Assembly: GCF_000835495.1 (NCBI RefSeq)
Contig: NW_015622547.1
Coordinates: forward strand, 1,116,001-1,180,000
Length of the DNA: 64,000 nt
Direction of reading: 5' to 3'
Origin: Cladophialophora immunda
Lineage: Eukaryota; Ascomycota; Eurotiomycetes; Chaetothyriales; Herpotrichiellaceae
The notes below the pieces were generated by a model. The model saw only the letters and a list, made by a program, of their open reading frames with translations, was not told the DNA's origin and did not search any database. Below are positions 11,660-24,341 of this stretch, piece by piece; position 1 is the stretch's first letter, and every line of letters begins with the position of its first letter. Position numbers and translations under genes: made by a program.

Positions 11660-12150
11660 GCAGAGGATCTCATTCCCTAAATCCCAAGTCGACGCCGATG
11701 TGGGCAAACACGGGTGTCCAAGATATAGCTCCAAGCACTGCAATGCCAGTATTTGGCTAATATTATATATCATACTTTGTGCTTAGGATAGAGACGCGGG
11801 AGAATTTCCCCACCATTTCAACCTTGAACTACATCGTCCTGCCCCCTCGTTCCCTTGGCTCTCTTGGTGGGGTGCCAGGGTGCCACGTTCGTGGTCCACA
11901 CCGAGATGGCAGCCCGGTCCGGGGTGCATTAGTTGCCCGTGGGGGGATTTAAAAGTGTGCGTTTCTTCTGCCGTCTCAAGTTCAGCGGCTGGAAGTTCAG
12001 CGAGTGGCAACAGACCTTCATGTTCTCGGCCAGTAGCCCTTGCATTCTTCTGCAAAAATCTCTCCACCAGAAAGGACTCGGAAATCCAGTTGAACCCAGC
12101 CTCCTGATCACTGTGTTTCATGAATTTTGCTCGTCCTCGTTTCGAGTGCC
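11660..12150. other. Interval between P450 and Zn2Cys6 regulator
   Basis: Presumed terminator of the P450 and promoter/leader of the regulator. The frames crossing it have no recognisable content. Confidence 0.55.
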
Positions 12151-14686
12151 ATGGCCACTACCGCATCTCCATCCTCTGCATTCGCTCAGCAGCGACAAAC
12201 TCCGCAACAAGACGATTCTACCAGGCCAAAGAAGAGGACGAGGCAGAGTTGCGATGCATGCAAAAGCAGAAAGACAAAGGTCAGTCCTTACCTACTTCTA
12301 CTGTCTCGGAAGGCGGTATTTTCACTAACATTAGAGCCAAGTGTGTCCCTCAAGGTACAACAAAATCCAAGGACGAAATTCTCAATCCGACCAGGTTTGC
12401 TGACAGGTTTACTCTCTCCAGGCTTAGATGCGTGTAGATACTGTGCCTCCATGAATATTCCATGCTCGGCAAGCGTACGTCCTCGAAAAAGACCATACTA
12501 CAGAGTGTCTGAGGAAGAGTACGAGTCTTGTATGCGCCTGTTACGGCATTTCGTCCCAACGGGGGACCTCAGTCTAGAGAACGTCAAATCTATGCTAGTC
12601 GAGGTGGAACAGAGATCCGAGCCTGGCATATCCAGTCATACTGTCCCAACACACCAATCCAACTCGACACTGTCGAACAACGAACTAGTGGAAACGGAAG
12701 AAAATGTGATCCTCCAAGAGGAAAAAGGTTGCATGTACCTTGACCCTCGCGGGAAGTATAGTAAGTTACGTGAATCTGGCTTGAAAACTGTGAGGACCGC
12801 TCTGAAGTGTTCTCTGCAGGATACGTAGATGCGGATTCTTCGCTCAGATTCGATCATGCCGCTCTTATAGCTCGACAACCTCATCTCGCGGAAACCACAA
12901 CAACAAAACGCGATGCAAATGTACTGCGTCCTTTCATTACTACCCTCATGCCCCCATCGCCGGAAACTGTGGGGAGCTTCCGCGCCGTGGAGGACTTGGA
13001 TACCGTGTACCTGCCAAACCGCGAGACCTGCTTGCGATACGTCACCAAATTCTTCGAGCAGGTTCACGCCATTTACTGGGTGTACTCTCCTGAGCAGTTC
13101 TACATGCTTCTTGACCAAACGTTAGAGAGCGGAGGCTCTGAAGCGAGCGCTTCTTGGCTTTGCTCCCTGTACTCCATCTTTGCCATTTGCTCGATGCAGC
13201 CAACAGTCCAAGAAGACCGAGAGGATGTGAAATCCTCCGAAGATTACCTTCGCATGGCAAGAGAGTATGGGAACCGAGCGGCTGACGAAGCTGACATCGG
13301 AAGTGTGAAAGCTTTGGTCCTCATGGTATACGAGTCAACTGCCTTAGTGCTTCACAGCCAGTCTAATGATATTGACAGAGTCTCGCCCTCAATGCATCAT
13401 TCCACAGTGTCATCGCTTATTGCACCCTTGGCATGACCATCAGAATCGCATACTCGCTTGGCCTCCATCGAAATACGGCACACAAGTCACTGGACTCTGT
13501 GGAGAAAGAACGTGCTCGGCGGCTATGGTGGACGCTATATCAACTTGACCAAGAAGTTTCCAATCAGCTTGGCCATCCATTCGCGATAGTGGACGAAGCC
13601 ATCTGCATCCAAACGCCATTTGCATCTGAAGAAGTAAGTTGATCCCTTTCCAGCATCTCAGGCCCAATATTTACGCTAATATTTTAGATTCTTGATCCAG
13701 GGCGCAACACGCCCTTGGGCTACCAGGCCGTCTGCATATCGCTGATTAAATTGAAAAAGAAAATAAGCCAGACATTATATGTAACTCCTGCCCAGACAAC
13801 ACGCAGGGTTCGCTTCCAGCAAGTCACCAGCTGTATCGCCTCCTTGTATGAATGGCATGCTCAAGTCCCATCCCATCTCCGCTGGGGCTCGTCGTTGGCG
13901 CCATCACATCTGAGAGCAGTGTCCGTCCTGCATCTGCGATACTGGATCACACTCGTCCATGTCACCCGGCCATTTCTCTTGCATTCGGTAACCCGGTCGG
14001 CGGAGCTGCGCAACTCTGTCAAGAAGAAGCGATACGACGATTTCAGCAGCCTATGCACCGAGGCTGCAGAGAATGCCATCACCATTCTGAAAGCGAGGCA
14101 CGAGGAGCGAAACCTTTCGAGCCTGATGCTGTTTGACAGTGGATGCATCCAGGAACTGGTCCAAGTCTTCCTCCTGGCCGAGGAAAAGGTCGGTAGAGGG
14201 ATCTACAGCGCGAACCTGGAGTTCTGCCTCAAGGCCATGCGTGCCATGGAAGCCGTGGGCTGGTGCAAGAGAATCCTCCCGGATCTCGAAACCTTGCTCC
14301 GAAACACCATCACAGTGGACAACGTCGGGGACGAGGGCCGAGAATCAGCTTCCCCGGTAAACAAGACACGAGACCCTATCACCACTACGACTACTGCAAC
14401 AAGAGCCCGACCATTGCAAGATTACGGGTTCCATGGATCCGGCCTATTCGGCGACCCGGCTGCGTTCGATGCCGCATTGAATTCATTTGAGGATTTTGAG
14501 CTGTAAGTCCCCTCCGACAGTTTACGATGATGCTCCTGACGACGGATGAAATCCCGGGTGTTCGAGGACTGACATGTCTCAAAATATACTAGGAACATTG
14601 ATCCGACGCAATCGGACCTCCTGGACACTTTGAGCCTGGATCTGGGGACATTTCCTTCAGGTGACTGGAATGCTTTCCCCTTGTGA
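12151..14686 (+). CDS. Zn2Cys6 transcription factor, probable regulator of the local catabolic cluster
   Basis: Seven exons (12151-12279, 12342-12354, 12422-12760, 12820-13325, 13379-13633, 13688-14502, 14593-14686) give 716 aa. The binuclear zinc cluster is C34-x2-C37-x6-C44-x7-C52-x2-C55-x6-C62, preceded by the basic 'RPKKRTR'. The third cysteine is coded by a 13-nt exon. The fungal-specific middle domain starts near residue 240 ('YVTKFFEQVHAIYWVYS') and includes 'GMTIRIAYSLGLHRN'. The last exon adds an acidic, Leu/Phe-rich tail ('DLLDTLSLDLGTF') typical of an activation domain. Its position between the P450 and the cleavage dioxygenase suggests a pathway-specific role, which is inference. 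The first ATG that precedes the basic region without an upstream stop was chosen as start. Confidence 0.92.
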
Positions 14687-15245
14687 GGGATGTAGTTAAA
14701 GTCAAAGATGGATACTTCGAGGATCAGGCTTCCCAGCCTTGCCTGAGCGTACAGGGTAGATAGCACCGCAGCCAGATGCGACCCGAGGATGTGGGCGGTT
14801 CGGATTTCCAGCTAGACAATCTGGCATTCGGATGATATTCTTTGAACCCTGAGACTTTCCGAATCTCGGGGGAAGGAGGTATAGAGAATTGTCCAGACCG
14901 CTCGCAAAGCTTGTGGAATGCCTTCACGGAAAATCCATCGGCGACAATGATTCCGATGGGGTTGCGAGGCTAAAACGCCCCGTCGCTGCTTATACTTCCG
15001 AGCACTGAGCTGGCCGAGTTGAGCCCACTTACCATGGACTAGGCTCGCTGTTTGTGGGACCAGTACCGTACCTGCCGAGCCAAGTTACAGGTAGCTGTGG
15101 GTAGCATCGAGCAGTGCGGTACAGGTAGGGTAAATCGACGGTAGCCCTTGGTAAGAACTGTTTTCTTCTTGTGGTTCTTTCGAACGCCTATGTCTGACAT
15201 CCTCACGTCAGGTAGTACGATACATTAATCTCGTCCGAGGATCAC
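14687..15245. other. Convergent interval, regulator / cleavage dioxygenase
   Basis: The 3' ends of two convergent genes flank 559 bp. I see no further gene. Confidence 0.55.
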
Positions 15246-17009
15246 TCAATGCCCGTTCAGCCCGTTCACCTGCCCATTTGACTCGGTAGCTCCATGCCCA
15301 TTCGTACCTGCAGCCTCCTTCAATTGCCACGGGAGAGGCCGGTCCGCCGCCTTCACCGGTCCCAGATCCCCATCGGCACCCCTACGTTCTCGCCAGGCCT
15401 GGATCTCGCTCTGATCAACCCAGTTACCGTGCAAACCGAGCTTCAGCGCAAATGGCAAATGAACGATGGCAAGCGGGCCCGCAGCCAAATTATTCGAGGC
15501 GAAGATCACAATGTCGTTCCGTAACACGTCCAGATGGTTCAGCAGCGCGATGATCCACCCCTCTCCTTCCTCGCCTCCTCGCTTCGGGATGTATGTCGGC
15601 TCTTGGAACGTACACGTGGGGCCGGCGTAGAAGACGTCGCTGAAGCCCTTGTCCTTCCAGGTGAAATGCCCGAGACAGTTGAACAGCCCGCCGACAGGGA
15701 CGCCGCAGAGCTCCGCGTCATATGGCCGGCTCGGGTCGATGAGGCACTGCCAGAAGTGGTTGTATTTCTGGGTCACGAGGCGGTCGTCGATGCGGGAAAA
15801 CTCCCCCGGGAGCGTGTCGAGCTCCTCAAACGGTTCCACGGACGAGCCGCTCTTGGCCTTTGGGTCGAAGATCCAGCGCGTGGTCTTGTTGATGAGCTTC
15901 GGAATCGTCACCGGCTTGTCGACGGGAGGGAAGAAGAAGAAGACATTGCCGTCGGCGACAGTCAGGTCGAAGACAATCTGGCCATTCTCGTCCTCGTAGC
16001 ACCCGGCAGTGTGGCCTTGGAACGCTATAGTATATGAAATCAGCATTGGGGATTCAAGGAGGGGATGGGGTTTCCGAGCAATACCGTTCCGCGATCGCAG
16101 CCAAATAATATCCTCAGGCTTACCACCACGACGAGGCACTATGCCATACATCTGATCCTCTTCGGGGTCCCATGCCCAGTGGTTCTCTCCGTTCTTCAAT
16201 CTTTCGGCGTCGCATTTCAAAGGTGTCATGGGGAGGACGAGGTAATTCTCCGAGATGCCGCAGTCGTGAATGATGCCGCAGAATGGCGCTTTGTACCAAG
16301 CTTCCTCCGTCTTGAATCCGTCCGGGCTGATGGTGTAGACGACTATATCGCAGGATCCATCGTTGCCGTTCCCGCCCGCTTCGTAGCCGTAGCATACCAT
16401 TTCGCCCGTCACGGGGTCGAACTTCGGGTGGGCCGTGAACGTGGGCGACAGAACTTGGCCCTCGAAATCGTATCGGCCGATCGTATCCAGTGTCTCGGGG
16501 TCCATAGCATATGCAGGTCCGTCCTCCTTTGTCGCCAGCAGCATGCCGCGCCAGAAAAACACGTTCGTGTTCGCCGCGGTGCGAATGACCCCTTTGACCA
16601 CTTCATTGTCCGTGTAGGGGTTGCGGTATCTGCCAAAAAGCGCTCGGCCGGCCGCGGTCTCATGCCGATACCGCTCCGTGTGGACATAGCGCTGTTTGAA
16701 GTGGGCGTGGCCGTGCGAGATGCGGATGGCCGTTACGTTTCCGTCGCCGTTGAAATGGATGTCATCCTCGTAGATTGGGGGGTAGCGGTGATCCGGCTGG
16801 ACGCGAAAGAAGGTGCCGTCTATCTCGGGCGGGATGCTTCCCGTGACTTCGAGATCGAAGATGTCGCCTTCGATGCGAGAGGCTTTGTTGATGCCATGAA
16901 AGACGTCGGTCGAGGGGAACTTGACGCGGTTCGGATCGATCTTGACCCCGTCTTTGTAAAGGCCTGAAGTATCCCTGATGGCTCCTGCTATGTCAAATAT
17001 GTGCGCCAT
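15246..17009 (-). CDS. Carotenoid-cleavage-dioxygenase-family protein, stilbene oxygenase (CAO-1)-like
   Basis: Two exons (17009-16085, 16024-15246) encode 567 aa. Splicing joins 'WLRSRN' to 'AFQGHTAG'. The seven-bladed propeller fold is implied by the four Fe(II) histidines: His194 ('TAHPKFD'), His248 ('IIHDCG'), His313 ('FQGHTAG') and His507 ('GLHGNW'). 'HFNGDGNV' near residue 85 is a family hallmark. The sequence resembles fungal enzymes that split the central double bond of stilbenes such as resveratrol or piceatannol, rather than those acting on torulene. Tyr132 and Lys161 are candidates for the 4'-hydroxyl contacts known in that group. The C-terminus is an NG-rich tail. A GTG-initiated extension upstream is disregarded because no ATG exists there. 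Confidence 0.92.
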   Translation of the reverse strand: MAHIFDIAGAIRDTSGLYKDGVKIDPNRVKFPSTDVFHGINKASRIEGDIFDLEVTGSIPPEIDGTFFRVQPDHRYPPIYEDDIHFNGDGNVTAIRISHGHAHFKQRYVHTERYRHETAAGRALFGRYRNPYTDNEVVKGVIRTAANTNVFFWRGMLLATKEDGPAYAMDPETLDTIGRYDFEGQVLSPTFTAHPKFDPVTGEMVCYGYEAGGNGNDGSCDIVVYTISPDGFKTEEAWYKAPFCGIIHDCGISENYLVLPMTPLKCDAERLKNGENHWAWDPEEDQMYGIVPRRGGKPEDIIWLRSRNGIARKPHPLLESPMLISYTIAFQGHTAGCYEDENGQIVFDLTVADGNVFFFFPPVDKPVTIPKLINKTTRWIFDPKAKSGSSVEPFEELDTLPGEFSRIDDRLVTQKYNHFWQCLIDPSRPYDAELCGVPVGGLFNCLGHFTWKDKGFSDVFYAGPTCTFQEPTYIPKRGGEEGEGWIIALLNHLDVLRNDIVIFASNNLAAGPLAIVHLPFALKLGLHGNWVDQSEIQAWRERRGADGDLGPVKAADRPLPWQLKEAAGTNGHGATESNGQVNGLNGH

Positions 17010-18492
17010 GGCGTCAAGATCGCCGGTCTCGTCGAGGTAGTGTGACGGTCTCTCCCACCGACCTTGAGAGACAGGCACCTATAAAGACATCCGTGAAGAC
17101 AGGTCCAGTCCAGGAGGACATCCCTTTAAAGATCATCCATCTGGAAACGAAGACATCATGGTACAAAAGGATCCTCCCGATGTCATTTGTGGAACCTGCA
17201 ATGGGCAGCAGGCTGGCCCTCAACTTTCGGATCTATAACCACCGAGGCTTTGTTGCGACGACTCAGGCCACTAATTTTGAGAATTCAGTGAGGGTGCATC
17301 TCGAGACTCTGCTTCGGCCCTGACGGTAGAACTCTTACCGCCCTACAGGCTGCGACAAATGTGATGCTCCCCAGACTCAAAGTCCAGGCTGTTTAATTTA
17401 CCAATGGGGTGGATCTGAACCGTTGTTACGTGTTAAGCAGACTCGATCAAATGACCGGCTTACAGTACCACAAACTGAGGGAGAGAGCTGTTTTGGCAAA
17501 GCCTTTCGTCCAGATACCTGGCGACGGAGACAAAGGCGAATCCTCTGCAGTGTGACTCATCTGAAGAATTCATGTCTGCACCACTTCCCTTTGCAGTCGT
17601 AAACACTTACCATTTCAGTCCAAGCGCGGAGAAAACTAACCCTCCCTTTACGTGGTCTAGACGTCTTAATCTAACATCCGCCCCACTCAGGTGAGATTGG
17701 AAAAGATCTTAATAACGAGTTTGCTCGCACTGCAGCTGAATCTTCAGGATTGCAGCCGAGGATTTGTGCAGCACTAAATACTTGTCGCCGCGCGCTGTTT
17801 CGGGTTGGTCGACTCGCTGAGATGTTGGGAATCCAGCGTGAACTGGTTGGGCATTCGAATCGCTCGCAGCATGTAGCGACATAACTTTTCCAGAACGTTC
17901 GCGGATTGTACGACCAGGAGTGACGTTATCCATGGTCATGCCGCAACCTATCTGCTTCTGGTAGCATTGGGCGCTCACCGGTGTAAAGGGTCATCTTCTA
18001 CGCACCGATCGTATAGGCTGACAAGAAGGAAGATCAGATGAAGCGCTCTCCGGAAAGGCAGTGTCCTGCACAAAAAGAGAGAATCCCTCGTACTCGCATA
18101 CTGGTATGTAATGGCTAAAGAGATGAATTACCTGGTTGTCCCTGATAAGGCTGCAATGATATTTCCAACTATGATTGGCAGCCTGGATATGAAGTGGGAC
18201 GGAGGGTACTTCTTCCGAGTGGAACCCCTTTACCAAGTATGGCATAGTGACACTGCTGTGATTGGCTTTCTCGGATTCTAGATGGGAATACGAACCATGT
18301 GGAAACCCCATTCCGGAGTTATGACGCCAACGATGTTAACACCATGGAATGTGCATAAAGTTCGCATTGGCGACGGGAGTCGATATTTCAATCGCATTCC
18401 AAAAAAAAATACGAGTTTTCCTCTGTATCAAATCGATCGTGCCAACTGTTCCATCGTCAATAGGGCCTCAACAGAAGAACAGCATCCCAAAC
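17010..18492. other. Divergent 1.5 kb region, cleavage dioxygenase / MFS exporter
   Basis: It is unusually long for a divergent promoter. Two unremarkable minus-strand frames (89 and 106 codons) are present without domains. The length and position would suit a shared regulatory region. Confidence 0.5.
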
Positions 18493-20322
18493 ATGACCGC
18501 GTCGACGACTGACGCGGGAGCAGAGCAAACCGTGTCTGTGGCGAACGATGCAAGCAGCACGTCTTCGCTTCCGACGGAGCAGAAGCCAAACAATGCAGAC
18601 GAAAATCCCCTTGAACAAACCACGAGCCGCATCGAAAACTACCCGACTGGCATCAAGCTGGGTATGATCTTACTGAGCATCTACTTGTCCGTCTTCTTGG
18701 TGGCGCTCGACAGAACAATCATTGCCACCGCGCTCCCCAAAATCACCGACAAATTTCAAAGTTTTGGAGACGTTGGTTGGGTACGTTGATATATTTCCTT
18801 CACCCCTATGAGCGTGCAGGATGAGGGAGCGACTAACACTCGAGGCAGTACAATGCCGGATTTCTGTTTCCTGCGACAGCTCTCCAACTCCTCTTTGGGC
18901 GGCTCTATACCTTTTACTCGCCCAAGTGGATCTTCCTCAGTGAAGTGTTTGTGTTTGAAATCGGTTCTGCAATATGTGGCGCCGCCCCGAACTCGGTCGC
19001 TTTCATCTGGGGACGAGCGGTTGCTGGCTTGGGTGCCGCAGGCCTTTTCAACGGAGCGATGATCCTGATGATGTACGCGTCGCCTCTCCACAAGAGAGCT
19101 CTCTACATGGGTCTTCTTGGTGCCGTCTTCGGTGTGGCTTCGGTCGCTGGTCCATTGCTGGGTGGTGTGTTCACGACCAAGGTCTCTTGGAGGTAAGTTT
19201 TCATGCTCAGGAATCGCTACGGTCATTTGAAGCTAAATCGAGTCCAGATGGTGTTTCTATATCAATCTCCCGATCGGCGCGGTTGTACTAGTGTTTCTCT
19301 TCTTGGTTATCGACAACACTGCGCCAGCACTTGGTGATTTGCCGCTGAAAGAGAAGATTTCACGAATTGACATTCCTGGCACGTCTATTTTCATTCCCTG
19401 CATTGTTTGCCTGCTCCTGGCCCTGCAATGGGGTGGTCAAAAGTACGACTGGTCTGATGGCCGCATCATCGCCCTTTTGGTCCTCTTCGGCGTCCTCCTC
19501 ATCGTTTTCATTGGCATTCAATTCTGGCGGAAGGAGGCCGGCACGGTACCCCCTCGGATCGCCAAACAACGCACAATTGCGACTGGCGGCTTCTACGCCT
19601 TCTGTCTCGGATCCTCGTTCATGATTGCTGTCTATTACCTATCGATCTGGTTCCAAGCGATCAAAGGCGATTCAGCAATCCGGTCCGGATACTCGACGTT
19701 GCCGTTTATTCTCGCCCTTGTGGTTGCGTCCATTCTTTCCGGGGCCTTTGTCTCGAGGGTAGGTTATTACAACCCGTCAATACTGGCAGGTGGCATCCTA
19801 ACACCCATTGGTGCTGGCCTCTTTACGCTGTTCACTACTCACACGGCGCACCCTATGTGGATTGGTTCCCAGGTCCTGTACGGTTTCGGTGTGGGCCTGG
19901 GGCTGCAACAAACCAATATCGCTGCTCAAGCTGTTCTGGACAAGAAAGACGCGCCAACCGGAGTTTCATTGGTATTCTTCTGCCAGGGTCTCGGTGGTAC
20001 CATCTCGGTTGCGATTGCCCAAAATGTTTTGGATAATAAGCTCATATCAGGTCTCAAGGGGTTCAGCAACATCAGTCCACACGATATTGCCAACACCGGA
20101 GCCACCCAGCTGAGACAGGCTTTCAGTCCCTCGCAATTGCCGGAGGTTCTACGAGTTTACAACCACGCCTTGGTGATTGTCTTCTACATTGCGCTTGCAT
20201 TTGCTTGTGCGGCAATCCTTGGAGGTATCGGCATGGAGTGGAAGACATTGAAAAAGGACAAACCCCAAAAGGACAAAGAAAACGCACCAGCCGAGGTCAG
20301 GGAAGAAGCAAAGACGGAGTGA
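18493..20322 (+). CDS. MFS multidrug-type exporter (DHA2, 14 helices)
   Basis: Three exons (18493-18780, 18849-19192, 19248-20322) give 568 aa. About 50 polar N-terminal residues precede the first helix. 'LDRTIIATALPKIT' is the DHA2 motif D1, 'GRAVAGLGAAGLFNGA' contains motif B, and 'GVASVAGPLLGGVFT' followed by 'WRWCFYINLPIG' is motif C with the conserved aromatic turn. Fourteen hydrophobic segments can be placed and the C-terminus is Lys/Glu-rich. Such proton antiporters export toxic aromatics, mycotoxins or drugs from the plasma membrane. It is divergent from the cleavage dioxygenase across 1.5 kb, so an export or tolerance role for phenolic aldehydes is plausible. An in-frame ATG 144 bp upstream is less likely because it adds a non-conserved leader. 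Confidence 0.92.
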
Positions 20323-21658
20323 TCCTCCACGACTCAGACGCGATTTGACAAAAAGTTTTAATTTAGCGACACAATGTACAATAGCCACACCCTGTTATCG
20401 AGCGAAATCCCTTCTCAACATATCTTTTGGGGACTTTGAGGATACCATACAGGAGCACGAGGAGTTCTACCGATCGAGAACGCCACTCTCCCATTCAACA
20501 CATATCACAACACAACTTGCATGCCATCTACGAGTTGACTCCCTCTCCCTCTTTTCTGCGCGGATCCGAGCAGTTGAGATCTGAATATCGGTTCTTCGCC
20601 ATATTCCTGCGGGACAATTCAAAACCTGCATTGAGAGTCAAAGCAGCAGGGCCCAACACAGTGCGGTGGTCTATGACTTATTACCATGCTCCGGAGTCCC
20701 GTGTTACTGGTGCTAAGATAGAAGCACCTGGAATGTGAAACAAAGGCTCAATTTTGCTGTTTGAGGGGAGAGAAGTGAAAATTAACGGCCCCTCTGGCGA
20801 TGGAAAGTGTCTGTCTTCGCGGTGATAGACCCCTCGAATGACATTCACCATGCACCCAATATTTGTGAGAGGCGCTTGAGGGCCGGGTTTGCAGTATTTG
20901 CCAATTTAGTAAGGAGTTGGCGGGAGCGTGCTGGGGTTTGAGTAAATCCAGGTTGCGATGAGTGAATATTGACTGCCGAGTGGAGGCTGAACATCGCTGC
21001 GAACATGACCCCTTCTGTATAACATTGCGACAGTTGCTGCTCATCCAAGAGATTTCCAGATAGCTGCTGTCCAACAAATTCAACATGCAAAGATGGTAGA
21101 CAAGATGTAGCCTTCATTTCTGTGCATGTTTTCCCAGTATAATGCCTTCTTGGAAGACGGTATCTCGTAACATAGCCGTAAAATCTGAGTTCTCTTGTCT
21201 GCGTACCATTCCGTGCGGCCCCCTACATAGGTCAAGGCTTTGACTTCGACGGATTACTTCTTGTGGAGACCACGGACACGAGGCTGCAAGTCACGCCTGT
21301 CCTCAGCTGAGGGCGCGGAGGGATCCGCCTCGCTGCCAAGGCTGGTGAGGCTGCCTGCATCTTATTGGAGGGCAAGGCTCCGCGTTCCGCAGTTGGAGCC
21401 GCAAACTGCGCCTGCCATCATCAACCTCCATAACATCATCTTTGGCTTCAACTTTCTCCTTTCCCGCTCGACTTCGCATTACTGTCGTAACAGGTCATAC
21501 TATTTTGTTACAGGAAACCTCCTCTTCGACTCGATGCCGCCTTCCTCGATAGCCTCCTTCCAGCCTCGGCCGATCCTCACCCTCACTTTCTCGTAGATTC
21601 GTGAATCCCATCCCCTCGATAGCTGCACCCGTTGATTTTCACTCTCCGTGTCTTCAAC
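20323..21658. other. Interval between MFS exporter and PTA1
   Basis: The last 150 bp before the PTA1 start are pyrimidine-rich, typical of a fungal leader. Several short frames are present but none is convincing. Confidence 0.5.
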
Positions 21659-24105
21659 ATGGCTGGGTCGACTTCTTCGGCTGCGGAGATGATCTCCCAA
21701 CTTGAAGCGGCGCGTAAACTCGCTTTGTCAGACCCTCAAGTATACAACCAGGTCCTGCCGGGGATCTTGCCCATCGTCGGTCCCTCCGCCCATGTCGAAG
21801 TTCGAAGATGGGGCGCGGATTTTTTAGCAGAAGCGTTCGCAAGCCCTTCCTTCCCAAATCCACAAAAAGAACAACTCTCCTCAGACGTGTTACCTACCCT
21901 GCGAGCCATGTTGGAAACACCAGGAGAAGATCCTGCGGTGATCAAGAGCGTGATACAAGCAGCTGCTAGTCTATACCCTCTGGTGTTCAGACGAGTGTAC
22001 GTGGTCGGACAAATAGCATCAAGATTAGAAAGGGCCGGTTCTAACAAGATCGTCTAGAATTTCGCACCCTACGGAAACTGCGCTGTGGCAGGAAATGAGT
22101 CGGATGAAATTGAACATTCTCCAGAGGATGGATTCTGCTCCCATCGCAGTCAGAGTTTGTTGCATCAAGTTTGTGCAGAAGGTCGTCCAAATAGAGACCC
22201 CCGGTTTGATCTCAGATCCTCGAGTTCGTCCCCCTGCTACGCCCTTTGCCTTGTGATAACCATGCTAACGCGACGCAGCGCCCCGAGCAAAATGAGATCT
22301 CGATGGCGTTGGTTCCACGAACACACCCTGTTCTGCAACCCCCCAATCTAGAGGCTGAGGCATCCGGTCTGCTGGACAGACTATTGAGTGTATTTCAGGA
22401 GACCCCGATGGATCCCATTCTTGTCGATGCGACGCTTAACTGCCTGCCGGTTCTAATCCGGACACGGCCCTCCATCTCCACCAAGATTGTCTCTGCAATT
22501 CTCAACTTCAACCCACTGAAGCAGGCCAATGCTCCGATGACCCCTCGACTGATGGTTATTGTAAGATCAATGGAGAGGACAACGAGGGCTTTGTTACGAT
22601 GGGCATTGAGGGCTGTCCCAAACCACCCTCTGGAACAGAAGATCCAGGCATACCTCATGCGCCTTCAGCAGTCACGTTCAGCGTTATTTGCAGAACCTAC
22701 GGCCCAGAAACGCCCAGCAGAGCCCACCGATGGGTTGGACGATGCGAAGAGGCAGAGACTCACAGCAGGCATTCGCAAATTTCCGCCCATGCCCCCACCA
22801 CCGAACACCTATAGCCACCTATTCACGCTTACCGAAGATACCAGCCTTCAGCAATTTGATGTTACTCTTCTCCCTGCTGACATTGTCAGCACTGTGACTG
22901 CGGTTTTCTTGCAACACGTCGATTCGAATTCTCTGGATGGCGCCATCGACGCAGTCCGGTCCAGATATAATCACTTGCAGAAAGTGAATCAACCTACTCC
23001 TATCCCCGAGGTGCCAATGCTTGGCCCCACAGGAATCGATGATGAGGATGACTACGATCCTGAATTTGTTACTGGTACAGAGCCAATGGTTGAGTCAACT
23101 ACAGAGAGAGCCTTGGAGGAGCTCGCGCAACCAGCCATTGAGTTGGGCCCATTCGAGCTACCTAAGCCCCCGCCATTGACTGGTGCGGAAGTCGAAACGT
23201 TATCAGATCAGACTGTCGGACATGTCTTTCAACTGGTCGCTTCGCTTGAGGCCGCAGGACACTCTCACACCAAGCAGCAACTAGGATTGAATCGAATAGC
23301 GGCTAGCGGCAACGATCGAGACTCTTGGGCGACAATCCTGATGCGCTTGGCCACCAGAGCCCCGGCAGGCCTCGACGAGCTTGCCAACGCCTTGAACGAA
23401 GACGATGCAGATGCCTCCATGCAACTCATTAAATCAGAAGACGCCGAGGAAACAGCCAATGTCGCAAACCGCATCCGCCAGACCCTCTTCATGTATGTTC
23501 TTGAAGATTTCCGACCGCGCCTTAATATGGCCATCTCCTGGCTAACGGAAGAATGGTATGCCGACAAAATGGCCGCAAAGACACATCCGGAACTTAACAG
23601 TCTACCGAACTACACCCGTTGGGCGCATCGTCTCATCGATCGTCTTCTCCCTTACCTTGACGCCCGAGACAAGAACCTTCTGATTCGGTTCCTTTCTGAA
23701 ATCCCTAGTATTGATCGCGAGATTTTGAGCCGGGTCAAGAGCTTGGCGAGAGATCCCGAAAGGATTAATATGTGTATCCTTGCAATGCAATACCTATTGC
23801 TGATGAGGCCGCCGGTTAGAGACATGGTGCTGGATACGATCGAAGTGATCTGGACGGAAGGAGATGATCAGGCTCGGGGAGCGACAAGTAAGGTGCTCGC
23901 GAGATGGAGACCCGGATTCCTGGAACAGGCCGTGAAGGCAGAAGAAATCGAAACCAAGACGAATATTAAACAGGAGACGAAGGCGAATGGGGTTACGAGT
24001 CGTTCCCCTGTTGCGCATGTCGCTTCAGACGCAGCTGTGGATGCAACGGAGTCCATGAGGATGGATCCCAGAAAGAGAAAAGCCCTCGCGGCCGCAAATG
24101 GATGA
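21659..24105 (+). CDS. PTA1: Symplekin/Pta1, pre-mRNA cleavage and polyadenylation scaffold
   Basis: Three exons (21659-21996, 22058-22223, 22279-24105) encode 776 aa. The N-terminal 300 residues are HEAT-like helical repeats of the Symplekin/PTA1 N-domain ('HVEVRRWGADFLAEAF', 'LPTLRAMLETPGEDPAVIKSVI'). A Lys/Arg- and Pro-rich stretch with a possible NLS ('DDAKRQRL') and an acidic linker follow, and the C-terminal half is again helical. The protein scaffolds the nuclear CPF complex (CPSF/CstF bridge; it contacts Ssu72 and Glc7 in yeast). It is a conserved housekeeping gene flanked by accessory genes on both sides. The 3' end converges with the hydantoinase-fusion gene. Confidence 0.88.
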
Positions 24106-24341
24106 TAGTTACACAGACGAGGAAATTGAGCGCTTAATTCGCACTGTACCACCATACCATAAGGAGAGGATGGGATCGAGCAATCATGTTTACACACGAG
24201 AACCGGTGCAAAGGAGATATCAATCAGTTGGTAAAGATCTCCTTGAATTGCACATATACTCCGTACTGATCATCCAACATCATCTATGCTGTTTTGCCAA
24301 ATATATACGGGTCTTTCACACCTGCGCCAACTCTCATGCCT

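Noticed and set aside
16065..16967. 300-codon plus-strand frame
   Set aside because: Antisense to the cleavage dioxygenase, which has all four iron histidines; shadow of codon bias.
17010..17078. N-terminal extension of the cleavage dioxygenase from a GTG codon
   Set aside because: No ATG lies in this extension and the homologous N-terminus is complete from the ATG at 17009.
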